Shown here: positions 12,152 to 27,186 of the stretch, one piece after another
How positions within the stretch are numbered: the stretch's first letter is position 1
How the letters are laid out: each line of letters starts with the position of its first letter
NCBI RefSeq assembly: GCF_000003605.2
Contig: NW_003157227.1
Span: 577,322-641,321, forward strand
DNA from: Saccoglossus kowalevskii
Taxonomy: Eukaryota > Hemichordata > Enteropneusta > Harrimaniidae
Length of the DNA stretch: 64,000 bases
Direction of reading: 5' to 3'
Translations under genes and position numbers: made by a program
The notes under the pieces: model-generated
The model's input: only the letters and a program-made list of their open reading frames with translations
The model's database searches: none
Told to the model about the DNA's origin: nothing

Positions 12152-15100
12152 GTAAGTACACTGAGGTGTTATGTGCTAGACCGTTTTGATTAGTTTTTCG
12201 TTAGCCATTGGTGAAACTGTTTGTTTTGGTTTTACCGTAAAGAGATGGTTGTATAATTGTTTGTATGTAGTGTACTGTACGCTTCTGTCATTGACAGCTT
12301 CGTCATTCGCTGATTTCTGGTCTATAATCACAATGGAGTGGACCGAAATCATCCATATTTTTATCAATACAATGTTGTATTTTCGTTTGTGACTATCCTG
12401 CAGAGTTCAAACTGCAGTTCGATTGTGATTTAATGTTCAACTGCATAGGCATACGTAAAAACAAAGAAATTTACTATTAGCGGATATCGGTGTGACACTG
12501 ACAGTGGAGTGATTCATAGTGTGCACGTACGTATGCCGGTAAACGCTGACTGTAAGCATGTTGATATGGCTCGTGTCCTGTCGTGTGTCCATCATACAGC
12601 TACACTGGAAATCATAATAATACATGTGTGGCATATTTTCCTACCTTATTCTATAATTTCGCAGACAAACAAAAGGGGTGTGTTATCACGGTGGAGGTGG
12701 ACAGTTTTACTTTTCTGTCCATCCTTTCTCGTATGTACATATTCATTCAGCAATGTGGCTTTCTTTTCAAAATGTCGGCGATCATTCGTCAAATAAATAT
12801 TCTTTCTCTGTACACGAGCAGCTTATATACTAGCTAATAGTTTAATTCAATTAAACTAAAAATGACACATTCTTTATTTTTCACTTAGTACAACAAAGAA
12901 GGCACCTTTGTTTTAGTGTCAAAACAGATTATTGAACAATGTTTTTTACGTCCTTTGTTCAGAAAAATTCCTATGCTCCCTCAGTGCTCATTGTGAAATG
13001 GTTTGTTGTTTACCGCTCTAGACAACATTGGAGTTCGCGTGGACCAGATTGTTGTTTACAATTTTTTTTGGAATTTGTGCTATGTACTAATGATTTAAAA
13101 ATGATGTAACATAACACTTAAAAATACCTAATGTTTGTCAAGGACTCTGTAAAAAAATGCGTGACATGGATGTTATGATCATTGTAAAAAAGATGTCAAA
13201 ATAGATTTTATTGTTTTATTAATATAAGGAAAATAGACCATTGGCCATGAAAGAATATAATAGAGCCAACATTATTTTGTTACATTGCTCAGTACTTCAG
13301 TCCCTAGGCGCCAGTGGTATAATTCCCTTAATATGAATTTGTTAGTGCAATTTAGTATATCTGTTGCTGCATTCAGTAGGGAATAATATTGCTGGAGAAA
13401 CTGTTTACGATACTTTTGATAGTTCAGTATCACTATAGTATTTTTCATTGGTCGGGTCACAGGTATTGTAAAGATACTTAGGCATTTAGCTTTGCTGTGA
13501 CTGTCATAGTAATTTCCTGTTCTGGACTGATTGTACATAATTAGCTGGTCTATTATAAAGCCTTTCCATGATTAAAAGGTCATCTTTGAATCATAGCAGA
13601 TACAGAACCATAGCAACAACACCTGCATGAAGCTTGTCTCGCTTTGTCTGTTAATAAGTAATAAATCAATACACGATTATCATTTATGTTATGCCCTCGG
13701 TTCTGAAATTAGAAAATATAATATTTAGTTCTATTATGAACAGCTGATTATGAATACTACTTCATTTTGAGATCATAGTCACTTTGTAATTACTGACAAC
13801 ATGATTACTGCATGTCATCAATTTAAAAGTAGAAATTATATCATATTGTGTAGGTTTAACATAAAAATATGATTGATGATATTTATACACTTGACTACCT
13901 GGCCTTTGTACTAGTGAGTCATTATATTTATATAGAAGTGGGCGATACTCTGTATAGTATTATCTCATTTATAATAAATATGATTAGAAATGTTCCCCCC
14001 TGTATATCTTGGGATATTTTATTATTGTATGGGTTTTAGTTTGTGATATGTTTAGATAGGTTAGCTACTAACTGTACATTCACCTGTGTTTTAAATTTTT
14101 ATAGGATTTATAGCATGGTATTTGGGTACAAGCAATAATTTTTCAGATGATTTTCTCATTTGTTATGGTTTAGAGAATAGCGAGATGCTAGAGGTTTTTA
14201 TATGGTTTAACAAATTAATCTTAAAATTGTGTTTTGTTTTGTGGTGCATGATTCATAGACATGTATGCATGTTCAATGAAGGACATTTGAACCGAGCTGT
14301 CATAATGTGAGTTTCAGTGAGCCGACATAATTTGCTGGCTTTTGAACTGGAAATACCAGTGTTGTTAATGAAGTCTTTGCATACAAATTGTTTTATCATG
14401 AGCAAACTTGACCATATTCTTGTACTTTGACTTCTACTAGATAATGGTGACTACTAGTACAGCAGTATAAATTATGAAATGTTATTATGTGTGCACTTGT
14501 ACACCATTTTTGATTTAATACACTGTATTTTAGTTATCTTGATTTGCAGGCTATTATTATCATTTGTGCTTTATACGTGAATTACAGAGGTGATGCTAAT
14601 GTAAAAATAGTTCTTACTTTAACAATCAGTTTACGACAAATGCGTTATTTGGTTTTATAAATTGTATGCATGTGTTTCCATTGGATATGTGCTTCTAATA
14701 GAGTAATTATGGTATACATGTATATATTTTTCGTTACTGTAAAGTTTTTAATATATACCTGTACTTCATGGTAAAATTTTTACATAACATGCATATTATA
14801 TTTATATGTGACAACAAATATTTACCTGTACATTATTGTCTGAACATGTAAAATCAAAGACACTCTTTTCTTTAGTGTCTTTGGTAAATTACTGTACTCG
14901 GGTCATTTTAGGTCAGATGTGCACACATTTGTGAAATCTCTTTTGTTCAGTGCAACTGTCACATTACATTTATTGTACCACGTTGCTGCCTATTACTTTG
15001 AGTAGGGTCAAATCACAAAGAGTGGTAGTGTTTGGGTTTCTACAAATCATGGAGCATTCATGCTAAGATGTCACTAATAGTACGGTAGTGCTTCTAACAT

Positions 15101-15381
15101 GTACTAGTATTTGTTCTTGGCACTATGACTGGTTTGTGTTTATTTTGTAAGTTTTTTTCATGGTTTCCTTTCAATGTTTGTTGTAAAATGACATAATATG
15201 AGATGTTTAATATGAAAACAGTGTTTTTTTCATTGAATTGTTATTCTACATCTTTAAATTGTCACTTGTGTTTACATTTTCGTAAGACAGTTTGTCTCAT
15301 GGGAGAAATAAAACTGGGACAAAAATGTAAAAATATAGGTGAAGGTCTCTGACTCATATCCAGTGAGAACACTGGTTAATA

Positions 15382-15593
15382 TACTGTAAAATGACTAATA
15401 TTCACTGGGTTTAAATTTCACTGATTTAGCATTTCAGGCATATTCAGTGGGTTTTAAATTCACGGTTTTATCATTTAGATAATGTGTTCTATGCTAAATT
15501 TTACATATCGAGTGGGTTTTTAATTTAGCGCATTTTCCAATCAGCGAAATAAGCTAAATTAAAACCCAGTGAATAATTTATCCTTTTACAGTA
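15382..15593. mobile_element. MITE family B, copy 1
   Basis: Starts TACTGTAAAATGACTAATAT and ends TCCTTTTACAGTA. The inside carries the family's blocks: TTCACTGGGTTTAAATTTC, CATTTCAGGCATATTCA, GATAATGTGTTCTATGC and AAATTAAAACCCAGTGAA. No ORF. Copies with the same internal order lie at 33,785 (same orientation) and at 31,821 and 39,337 (inverted). Confidence 0.8.
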
Positions 15594-15754
15594 GTTTCAC
15601 CAATTCACTGAAATGACATAGATATTTCAAAATCTTGCCCAGTAAATGATCAAGGACAGTGATTTAGTAGCTATCAATAACAATTGTGCTGACACCACTG
15701 AATAACTTGCTGGTGAATTTATGGCTTAAAAATTGAATACCAGCTCTTGCTTGT

Positions 15755-15779
15755 CAGCCAGCCAGCCAGCCAGCCAGCC
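15755..15779. repeat. (CAGC)n short tandem repeat
   Basis: About six units of CAGC, followed by an inverted CCGGCTG, which could form a small hairpin. Confidence 0.9.
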
Positions 15780-16963
15780 GGCTGTCCTGTCGATTTACAT
15801 AGTAAGTGTTACTGTTAGTAGACACCTCTGTCAGTTTTTGCCATCTTTATTACTCGCTGTAATTCCTCTTTGATTTGATGTACAATCTGTGGATGCTGAA
15901 ATATTAAATATAATGCAAATTGACATTCTATGTGGCAGTGATTTTATCAAAAAAGTAAACAGCTGTTCACTATATCATTGAAATGGGCAACAGAGACATT
16001 ACGTCATCAAACCCCTGATCATGTGACCACAGTCAGTCATGTGACATCTAATATGGTACAATTGGTGTAAGCAAATTCATTTTGTGTTGCATTTAAACAA
16101 GGCTTTTTTTAGATAAATTCATGATTATATATTAGAATGATTATATATTAATGATTGATCAATTAAATTTTCAGTTGAATGTTTGCTATTTATTTTATAT
16201 ATTCGTATCTATTTTGTATTCATTTCAAGCAATTGAGTATGTTGTTTACTTAATTTTACAAGCTTTAGTTCACCATGAATAATCTGTATTTCATAATGTC
16301 CTGTGATGGATAATTATTACTGTGCTATTGTCATATCCACAAATTAATAATTAAACTCTGGTAGGATGATATATATTGTATTCTATTAAACTCATGAAAT
16401 TCAATTAATATGACTACCCCTACTATTTAATATACAATCTTATTTAAAAATTATTGAATATTATTATTTTTTGATATTTATTTATTAAAATTTATGTGTT
16501 AAATCTAAAAGAACATTTATATAATGGCAGTGTAAAAATGTCAGGGTTCGCCCGACGTCTGAAATGAGGCAAGGCATTTGAAATATTACCCAAGTGAGTG
16601 ATATCACTTTTATTCAGAGCACAGCACATCATAGATTGAATTTATTTCTTTATAATCACCAGCCATGCTATGGATCACAAGATGGTGTTAGAGCTAACAA
16701 TTGATATGGCTATTAGTAAAATAAGCTCTCAATAGTAGATTGGGGGCGATATCATTAGACTGGCTACGTGCAAATATTTAGTATTCTCCATATTTTTAAT
16801 TGATTGTGGTATATGATAAGACATTCCTGTCAAACCAATGACCTCTGTACTGTACACAGAAAAAGCTCTTGGTGGTTATATTTGTTTAATTAATATTTGC
16901 CAATGCTTAGTTTTTTTTTATTCATGCACATTCTGAACTTGTTATTGTTTCTTTTTGTAACAG

Positions 16964-17029
16964 ATGACTGACGGGCGACGGACCCAGGTTGTACTCCTGG
17001 ACGAAAGGCGTCTGGAGTTCCTGGTCCAG
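16964..17029 (+). CDS. FRMD4: FRMD4 coding exon 1 (start of FERM F1 lobe)
   Basis: Twenty-two codons, beginning MTDGRRTQVVLLDERRLEF and ending LVQ, close to MTEGRRCQVHLLDDRKLELLVQ of human FRMD4A. The acceptor AG is at 16,962-16,963 with the ATG immediately after, and the donor is CAG/GTAAGA (GT at 17,030). It is the first beta strands of the ubiquitin-like F1 lobe. The exon ends in phase 0. Its GC content is higher than the surrounding intron. Confidence 0.92.
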
Positions 17030-20000
17030 GTAAGAAATTTCAACTTTTCTTTTCCTCAGTGGTGACGCGCAGTACCTTTTAGCTAGTAACAGCCATTAAA
17101 GCAGTCTCTCATCAACATTCTTTGCTTGCCATTAGTTGTTTGCATATTCACAGCTTAGTAACTGAGAAATTACAGGGTTACAGACTAAAAAGAAGTCTTT
17201 GCAACTGGTACCCGGCCATTAAAATATAACAATAAAGCTTAGTAAATTGCTGACATACAGTCCCCCCCCCCCCTAATGTGTTCTACTGTCTAGGGTGTAA
17301 TCGTCATGAATGTTTGAGAATTTTGAAAGGATATGGTCTATAGGATAATAGCTGTGTACAAGTAACCATCCAGAGTAAAGTGACTTAGGAGGTACTTGTA
17401 CTTGATGTTAGACAGCGTTAAAAACATGGCCTGATACAACCGTTAAAGATCAGGTTCAAAAACACCATGCACTTAATAGACTGTATGGTATTTGTCAAAT
17501 ACACTTTGAGCTGAAAATAATTGCAGCTGCTGTTTACTGCTATTTGATACTACCTTGTCTGTTTCTAAGGGTCAAACATCCTATAATTCCTGGGGTCGGG
17601 TTGGTGTGGGGTAAGGTTTTGGCAGGTTCAGTCAGAAATTCAGTCTTCAAAATTTCTGCGAGTTATTATTTCATATGCAGATCAAATTTCTCGACAGTGA
17701 TACAAAAAAGACATGTTGTGAAATTCAATCCTGAATTGCCTATTTTTATAGTATCAATATTCTGTATGATTCATTTCATCAAGATGGTGATCAAAATAGA
17801 ATAAAAACGTAAATAGCTATTTTGGTTCCTACATATTTGATTGCAAGGTTGTGGGAGAATTGAAGTGTAAAAACTAATTTATGCTTGGATTAATATTGTT
17901 TTGCGACTTTACTATGGTTACTATCAACTGTTATGTACATTCTGTTATGGAGTGGCTGTGATAATATACATGTATCTGTGTTTAGTAGTTAAATTGTTAT
18001 AGAATGAATGGTGGCGTTTTCCCATGAGATACATACATGCTCACATCTAATTATGTAGTGGTTAATTTGCATAATTTGAAGAAAAAACAAACAGATTTTG
18101 TGGAATAAATCTGACAGAGCCTTGGCCATTATCCTGGTAGTTTATTCAGTTTCAGCTCAAACCCCTTTTTTCAATGCATCATGTAGTTCAACCAACTTAA
18201 CTTTGTTACAATTTATAGAAACCCAGTTTTGCCTTCATGGTGTGTTCTCATGTCCTTGTGCTGTTAACCATCATCCAAGAAATTGATTTGTTTCTGACGT
18301 TACATTTCCCCTTTCACAATATGCCGAGTCTCTTAATATCCTTCATAAATGTAAATGTAAATGACATATATCTATGGTAAAAGATATCTATTTTAATCTT
18401 CCAGTATTCCATGCTTCTTTTTTTAGAAATGCACTTAACTTGGCATTGACAAGTTTAACACACACCCAACTTGTGTTCTATTCGCACAATATTTTGTGTT
18501 TTAATGATAAAATTACACAAATGTTTGCGAAGAACACAATCTAACCGGTGTTATTGTTTACAAGATAAATACACTAATATTGATGACTGATATTGAATTT
18601 AAAAAAAAATGTATAAATAAATATTGTATTTCAAATAATCTCTATGTGTTTATTTGCAGTCCAAGTTGTTTTCGGGAGATTTGCTGGATCTGGTAGCCTC
18701 ACATTGTAATTTAAAAGAAAAGGAGTTTTTTGGTTTAGCATTCACTGATGAAACGTAAGTAACTGATTTGATTTGAGTTTAATTTCTTTGGCATGTATTC
18801 TTTAAACATGCGGCAGATATTTGGCCAGGGTGGTTGGATCTATATTGGGTTATGATTTCTTAATGAAATAATATCACTAAAATATACATTAGCACATGTT
18901 GTCCGCCACACACTATAGTGCATCTGCGTCAGATGTAAACTAAAGGAACATTGTAGTTACATTATTAAATGAATGTAGATACGGTTTTTAGATATAGTAC
19001 AGTGTACACTATATTGTATGTAGTTTTCCATAACATGGAATTGTTGTTGCTAACATTCTTTTCCTGTCAGTACTAAATCACGGTATTCTTATCATTATTG
19101 CGTTGACATCTTTTTTATCATCACATGAATATATAACGTGGTTTCCAACCTTTTGTTGGACTGACAATTCATTATTTCTCTGTGCCCTCTGTCAACTGGT
19201 TCAGGGTCGGTTGCCTGTCTCAGAGAATGCATGTGCAAATACACACCTGAATTGCTATGCCAGTCATTTGTCTGTCCAGGTTAAATGTACTGGTTTCACT
19301 GCCCCACCTGTACTAAGGACATTGATATAATGTTTGTTCCCTATCTCTATTGTTGCCCATCTGTCCAATTTACTGATTTCCATTTCTTTTTCACTTTGTG
19401 TGTTTGCATAGTCCCCCACATACTGCGAATTCCAATAGTAATGCATTGTGTGTCCAACCTGTCGCTGTCTCATGAATTGTAATGAATTCTATTTCCTTTT
19501 ATTAAAAGTTTGACAATTCTATGTTCAACCTAATGCTGGCAGAAGTCACTGTCTATTTGGTCTACCAGTCCCACTTGATTTCATACATTTAATATACTGT
19601 TTTAGTGTAGGTATTCTTATTTTATACTTTGCATATCAAAAGAAACTAAATTCATTCTCTTTGCTTTCAATAAACCAGTGCTTATTATCCCTAAAAAAAT
19701 ATAGATTTGCTTAATCACTTGACTCTTCTTCTATTGATTATTTTTTAGTTTTTGTTATAATTTGGCAGAATTTATAAAAATGTTTTAAAGTGACCCCTGT
19801 GGACTGGCGTGTGCACTGACCAGAAACAAATCATGTTTTGGGGGCCTTATACTCAATCAAGTGACAGTATAACACATACATCCTCATTCCAGTACTGAAA
19901 CAAAACTATGGGAGCTTGCCTGATTAATAAAGTAAATCATTTATTAACCAGTTAACCTGATCAAACCAGGTCAGGAAACTTCTTTTGATTGTGATATATT

Positions 20001-23000
20001 TTTGTACAAGTAACATGGCATTATTTTTGTCACTGCCTGTGTATCTAAATTTAGTGCATCACAAGAAACAGGATTTCCTATACTTGATGACAGAGCAGAG
20101 CTGTTCTGATTGTCCATTGTTTATTCATCATATGTCAACAATTGTATTAGATTTCTTCTTGAAACTTACCCAACTGATATTTTGGTAAATGTGTTGATTT
20201 CATGATGATATTTTCAACTCTCTTTTTTTTTGTCATTTTTGGTTAAAAATGCTATTTCCAAATGTACATATTAGGATCAGGATCATAAATTTAATAATTT
20301 TAATAAATAATCTATAATATAGTTGAACTGATTTGAGATTTAAAAAAAACTTGAATACTATTCCTCTCAGTTCAGCTCAGCTGCTCTACTTTGTAAAAAG
20401 TGGCATACCATCTCTTATTACTTTCTGTATGTATATATATACAATATGTTAGAAATGCAATTAGCCTGGTAATAACGCTGTACTTAATATTATCAGTGTT
20501 TTTTTGCCTGGGGTAACGAACGCTTAGCTTGCTAATAAGATCAAGAAGTAATGCAAGTTGTATGATTTCTGTATGTTTCCTGTTACAAGCCTTAGTAATC
20601 AACTAGCCCTGATTACCTGATATCTTACAATAACACTGACTTTTCAGTCAGTGCATTCATTTCCATTTACTGTGACCAAGCAACAGAGTTTTGTTAATAG
20701 AACATGAAGATATTTTGAATAATAACATTTTAAAAATGCTAGCTCCTTCTCAAGTGGACCATTTGTTGGCTGCTTCTGGCTATTCCATGTGTGTGGCTTG
20801 TTTACGAAAGGGTGCTGATTCCAATTTCTGTTCAACTGCAATAACAAGTCCATTTCTGCTGGACACACAAGTACACACTCTCCCATGTATCTTACTGTGT
20901 TATCTCATTTCACCACAAAGACGGGATGACCTATTTTATTAATATAATCCGCTGATGTCCTTTCTAACCCTGCAACATTGCTCATTATGCACAAGTGTTT
21001 TGAAGTCTGCATGTTGTGATCGTCTTCTTTCATGCGGAACCATTTTGGCACCGTAACTACAGTCACTCTGTTAAAAGTGCATGCACTCTGGACTGTTATT
21101 TGTTGGTGTTTAGATGGCCAAAATCTGAATAAACCAGCGTACAATACAGTCAATTGATTGTTTACATGTGTTGCTATTGGAGATGTGTTTCTAATAACAT
21201 AAATATGGTATTGGCAGTGAATTACTGTTCTCCAGATGTTCTGAAGCATCTTCATATAAGCATATCCCTTTGAGCACCGTTTACATAATAAAATGTTACA
21301 TTTTACAATTATGTTCATTTGGTACAGAATGATCAAAGCAACTAACATTTTGGCAGGAACAATTATGGTGCTCAAAGGTTTTATCTTATGAATAAATACT
21401 ATAGTAGGAAATAGAAGGGCCAATTATTGGTGTTATCAACATGTGCAATGGTAATTGGCATCCAATGATTCCATGGTGCAATCACTAAAAATCATGGGAA
21501 ATCTCCTCTTTGTGAAACCTCTGGCATCTCCTCAAGAAGCTTCAATAATAACTACTGTTATATGTGATGGATTAATAAAGATTAGCAAAGTCGCATGTAA
21601 TCATGGGTGTGGCTCATGAATCAAATTGGATTAAGTTTCCATTGCATTACAAGATTAGTTTCCATTGTCACAAAAGAATGTTTTCTAACAATCACAGCTG
21701 AATCAGTCAGTAAACTTGCATGAACTCTAGGTGCTCTCTATTTGATTTAAATACCTATGGTTAAATGATACTTTGGTGAAGTTATTCACAGTAAAAACAG
21801 CAATGTACGAGTTCAAAGTGTGATAGAAAATATCAATGTTGCATCAAGGTGTACTGTATTTTATTTTTGTTTCAATTGTAACTAATTTCTCTATTGTGAG
21901 TACAGGAACAGTCAGTGAAATAGTTACAACCACAGTTGATTTAACATATAAAAAAATTGAGGTATAATATTGGAAGTTATTGCTGTCATAGACCAACAAT
22001 ACCCCAGATAGTGCCAGGATGTGTAACCTTTATGCCTATTACCTGTGTAAGATTACACAAATGAAAAATGAGAAAGCCAAGATTACAATCAAGGATCATT
22101 GCATGCACTGAAAGTACTAGGTGCTAAGTATACAATCTAATTTACCGATTTCACACGAACGTGAACTGTAAACAGATTTGTCCACATGCATGCAGTGTAC
22201 ATATAAAATCAGCTGATAATGCAACTAGCATGTTTTTGTAAAGTGCACAATATTTCCCCATTTGGCAAATATCAGAAATACAGGAAGTAGCATATGAAAA
22301 GTTTTGCAGCAAAAGAATAATGTCTTTAACGCTGATGTGTATTTATTGACCTTGAGCAGTAAACATTAAAGTGACCTAGTTTAGTTAAATAGGATGGTAA
22401 AACAATACACACACTGATATACAGTGGTGTACATGTACCGCTACATATTGTTCTGGGCCTTTTAACAGTGGCTTCATCGTATTTAGTAAAAAAAATAAAA
22501 TTTCTAATGGAGGATATTAAAGCTGCTATATTCCTTTAATATTATGAAATAAAAACAACATTTATCTGCAAATTATATTCTCAACCTCTGCTGTCCACTT
22601 GAGAAGATTGAAAATACTGGTACATGTACAAATAGAGAAACCATTGCTTGTGAGAGATGACTTTGTAGACATATTTCGAATTACTGTAAAATACTTTATT
22701 TTCGCTTGGAATTAATTTTCGTTATTTTTGCTGAAAGAATGATTCAGTGAAAATAAAATCCAGCAAATATACTCGTGAAAAATCAGTGAAAATAAATTTA
22801 ATATAAAACACCCAAAAAGTCTTTTCGGTGAAAATTTATTCCAGCTAAAATAAGGTATTTTACAGTATATACTGTAAGTGTTCAGGTGAGAGTAAAAGGC
22901 CTTGATTTGGTTCACAAATACATATAGGTGTTGAAATCGTACAAATCTATATTATCCCATACATAGTTGTTTTTCAAATATTATGCACGTCATTGCTTGT

Positions 23001-26000
23001 GGATAAACGTGGCTTGAAATAATACTTGCCATTGATGAATATATTATTGCATTTATCAGATTTGAAAAATAATCATAATTAAAACATTTATATTTTATCA
23101 TGTCTCTGTTTTTCTATTTCCATGATTTCATTCATTCTCTTGTTGAAAGATTTGCAAATTGAAAAGTTTACACTAATAGTAGTGTAATCTTCCAAGATGA
23201 GTTACCGGTAACTAACAAAATCGTGTAAAAGCCAAAAATTAATCACACTACTCACATTATCTTGTGAACAACAAATGACATGATAAATTCAATGAAACAA
23301 AAAAATGATTATAAATTCATGCTAACAGTTTTATAACTCTAAGGCAAAAAAAAGATTTTCGTTCTCGTCATACGCGTTAGTTAACCACCCTGCACATATT
23401 TGTTTGCAGTTTTGCATGATACCAGTAAATTTGAACACATGCAGCACAGTAGGGAAATGTTTTCTGTTTCTGTCACTGCATCATTCTTCAATTTTCTCCA
23501 GCATTAGAAGCAAAACCTTTTTTTGGCCTAACCTACCAATGACAGTAATCCGATTAGGCATCTCTTATTCCAATGTCTATTTCCATAATGTGATGGATTG
23601 AATCTTCTACCGTCTTATAAAATACAATACCTGGTTATAAATTAAGTCTGAATGACACATAGTTGTCACAATTATGAAATTACTTTAGTTTGTTGAAATT
23701 ATTTAGCTTTCCCCAAATCAAAGCGGAGAAATAAGTTGTTCATTTCTTTATTTTAATCTTTTCTTCTAGATGTGATAAACTCAAATTTCATTTCTCAAAC
23801 AAGTACATGTATATACAATCATGGTTAAAGGGGCACTTCCAGATAAGCCTAATCTCACATCAAATTTACTTTCTAGATTAAAATTACAATGGATAACAAA
23901 AGATAGATTAACTTAACAATAAACATAAACAATAGTGTCTGGTATTCCATGAGTCTTTGGTGCAATCCCTGGGCTTGAAAGGTTCCCCTTTAATTTGGTT
24001 TTGTTTTGTGTGTAAATTGTTGATGTATTGTTAATTACGTTGTCATTGTACTTTAAATAGACTGTACTTGATAACCTTTACCCTTTGCGCTTTTATCTAC
24101 CCATTGTTTGATATCAAACATAGTGAAATTATAGTTGACTTGCTATGCCATCACAACTTGTTTCGATGATTTAATAGCATTCATGAGAAAATATTTTTGC
24201 AAAAATCAATGAGCAGGATTTTTCTATAAAAAAACTGCAAGAGGGAGCACTGCAATTTAGTGGCGCCACCAAGTGGGGGAGATAGGGTTCTCCCTTCAAG
24301 GGTGTGAAGTTTTTGATAATTCTAAGTTAAAATGGAGCATTCTTTGGCTTTCTTGGGGCCAAAATTACTGTCAAACAGGTAACAATTGAAGACCATGTGA
24401 TCCCTGGTCAATCAGAATTTTATGATTGCCAGAGGATCTGCTCCACAAGGTAAAGAGGCGCATGGCCATTGCATGAAGGCACTGCGCCCTGTTCCCTTGT
24501 TTAAAAAAAATTCCTGAATGACTATGAAATTTTCGAACATAGATCTTGGAGTCATAGGGTCGCTATGATCTGTGCTTTTAGTGCTGTGACTATACCGTGG
24601 TGACATAGGTCAGGAGAATAGTGGACCTGATGATGGTATAGAATGGAACATGTTTTTAAGATCCAGCATATAGTTGAATTTGTTATTTCAGAAACATATC
24701 TAAATAAACAATTGTTCCTTATTTAAAACAGAAGATTTACAATCATACATTGTACTATTAGTGAAAACTTACAATGGTTTCACTATTTTTTATCGTCCTC
24801 GTTTCTATACTACCGGTATTACGCATATATAAATCGTATTCAAAGCACACGTGCTTATCTAATAATAAATGGCACTGGTTTTGTTACAAAGCACCTTGGT
24901 CGTCTTCCTGCATTGCTTGACACCTTGACACTTTAAATCAATTTCATGACACTTTCATTCAGTAGAAAATATAGTAAACCATTTATTTTTCATCACTATG
25001 AATTTTTCATACGATAATTTAATGACATTTGTGGGATAACAATTTTGCTGCAAGTCACTGTGACTCGTTGTCTCAATGATCCCAATGATATTTTAAACGC
25101 TACATAATTGTGCAGTTTCCCTGACTAGCGAAATTTGTAAAGGTTGATTAGTACTAGCTTTCTTGAGCAGGTCTGCCTGTAATTTGGTTCTGCATATGAA
25201 TCAAATATAGAATTTATTGCTGTACACAGGTACAGTAAGACAAATGCAAAAGTGTATTAGTTTTATTAGGTGTGAGTTTTATATCTCAAACTTACCGAGA
25301 AGTTCTTTATTAAATTTCAATTGGTCATCTATACACTAGTAATTAACTAATTTCTTTTATCAAATCACCAGATTTCATAATTTCTGATGATCTGTTGTCC
25401 GTTGAAACTTTAATACAAAGCCAAATTGTCGTATTATTTATTTGTGTGTGCTTCGCTCCACTAAACATAGAATATATTTTTCTCAACTTTGAGTTTTGCA
25501 ACATTCCTGAAAAACAACCCATCTGGTTTCCCAGTTATTGAGATAGCACTGGGAAATCATGGTTTTTGAGTTTCTATACAGACTGAATCTTTATGCACTA
25601 ATTATCTTTCATCTGTTGAATATTTTAATATTTTTTCATTGCAGGGGTCATAATAATTGGCTGCAACATGATAGAAGAGTCCTTGAACATGAGTTTCCTA
25701 AAAAGAGTGGACTGTTGGGGTTGTCTTTCAAAGTCCGCTATTTTGTGGAGAGTATTACAATATTACGAGATACTATCACAATAGAATTATTTTTTCTGCA
25801 AGCAAAACAAGCTATTTTCAAGGTAAGAATTAATATCTGTTATGAGTTTTAAATTAAATGTATACATGTGTATGTCTTTGCTGCGACTGTAAATTGATTG
25901 TTGCTCAATAACAGAACATCACATGACTTTCCCACTCTAATCCCACTCCCATTTCTAATCTTAATATTTATACGTTTCTGATATAAACTTCTGTAGTCAG

Positions 26001-27154
26001 CAAAATTTTGTTGAAAGCCCTTCAAGGACAAAACAGAAATGTGTTGTTTCTCATTATGGCATGTGTCAGTTTGAAACCTGCATTTCACATATTTATAAAG
26101 TGCGCCACATATGGCAGAATAGAGAAATGTTTGTTTCCATTTCAGAAGATGTTTTGTCAATCAAAATCAACTCTTATTTACATGTATTTGAAAGCATTAT
26201 TCAAAAAATATTCACGATATGTTCAAATATATATGTATATGTGATTTGGATTATCATGCATCATTATATCATTTTTCAATTATCCCTAAGACAAGAAGCA
26301 AATCATTTTTATAGGGGGTTGGGGCTAAATTGTCTTAAAATATTTGCAATCTGACAGGTAAGCTGCCTATGTTGTGCTGTATACAACCGATAAGCTACAG
26401 CACGTTTTTCAACTATGTATCCACTCTCATTCCCCTATTTATAGCAATATATTGAAGTGCTTTTACACTATTTTCATTATTACAGGGTGATTTAGAAGTA
26501 GATAGTGAAACAGCTTTTGAATTAGCAGCTCATATATTACAAGCATTACATGGCGATTTCACCAGGCAAGTCTATATATTACTCTTTTCTAATAATTCTC
26601 TACTCTAATAATTGGTTTCATGTAATCTGAGTTCATGGAATAAATAGCATAGTTCAATTCGTCATGAACTTGCATATATAATTTCTTTGAAAGGAAAATC
26701 TAATCCACAAATCATTGCTTTTGTTATCGATCATTTTCTGCCTCTACCCATATTAATATGGAATTAGAAAATTGATATTGCTTCAGGGAATACATTGCAT
26801 GAGTTATCATATCAGCTCTTGCTATTGTTGGCCAGTGATGGCGCCTACTACTACTACACTGCTCTCTCTCAGTCTCTTGCTGCAGTGTGTTGGGAGTTTA
26901 CGATTTCTTACTGGAGAGGCTCACTTCATATTGAAGATTAAATGTGTCTTTATTCACACACAAAATAAAAATCCAATGCCATTGATATACATGTATATAT
27001 TTTCTGCCCATATTGTCGCATTTTAGTTTTGTTTTCATCCTTCCTTTCCAGAAATTTTGCTAAGCGAGATTATCGGAACTAATTTATATTTACTGTATTT
27101 TTTTTTTTTTGGCAATGCGCTCCGCTAGGATTGCCCTTATAATCACTTTTGTCG

Positions 27155-27186
<32 letters not shown>

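Larger units (their letters stand above)
12152..16963 (+). other. Putative first intron of FRMD4
   Basis: Noncoding, AT-rich, with no convincing exon on either strand. It holds one family B MITE (15,382-15,593) and a short (CAGC)n run at 15,755-15,779. It ends with a T-rich tract and CAG at 16,961-16,963. Whether it is an intron depends on the tentative exon ending at 12,151. Confidence 0.35.
18755..25644 (+). other. FRMD4 intron 2 (largest, 6.9 kb)
   Basis: Contains a family A MITE (22,682-22,867) and a TTAA-ended MITE (23,825-23,993). No exon of another gene is convincing. The longest ORF, 172 codons on the minus strand (20,905-21,423), has no recognisable domain and no splice context. Confidence 0.8.

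Noticed and set aside
20905-21423. 172-codon minus-strand ORF in FRMD4 intron 2
   Set aside because: No domain, no splice-site context, and a composition expected of AT-rich random sequence. It is only notable for its length.
26486-26569. Exon 4 ending at the GT at 26,570
   Set aside because: It would create a TGA at the join to exon 5 and lose the conserved Ser.
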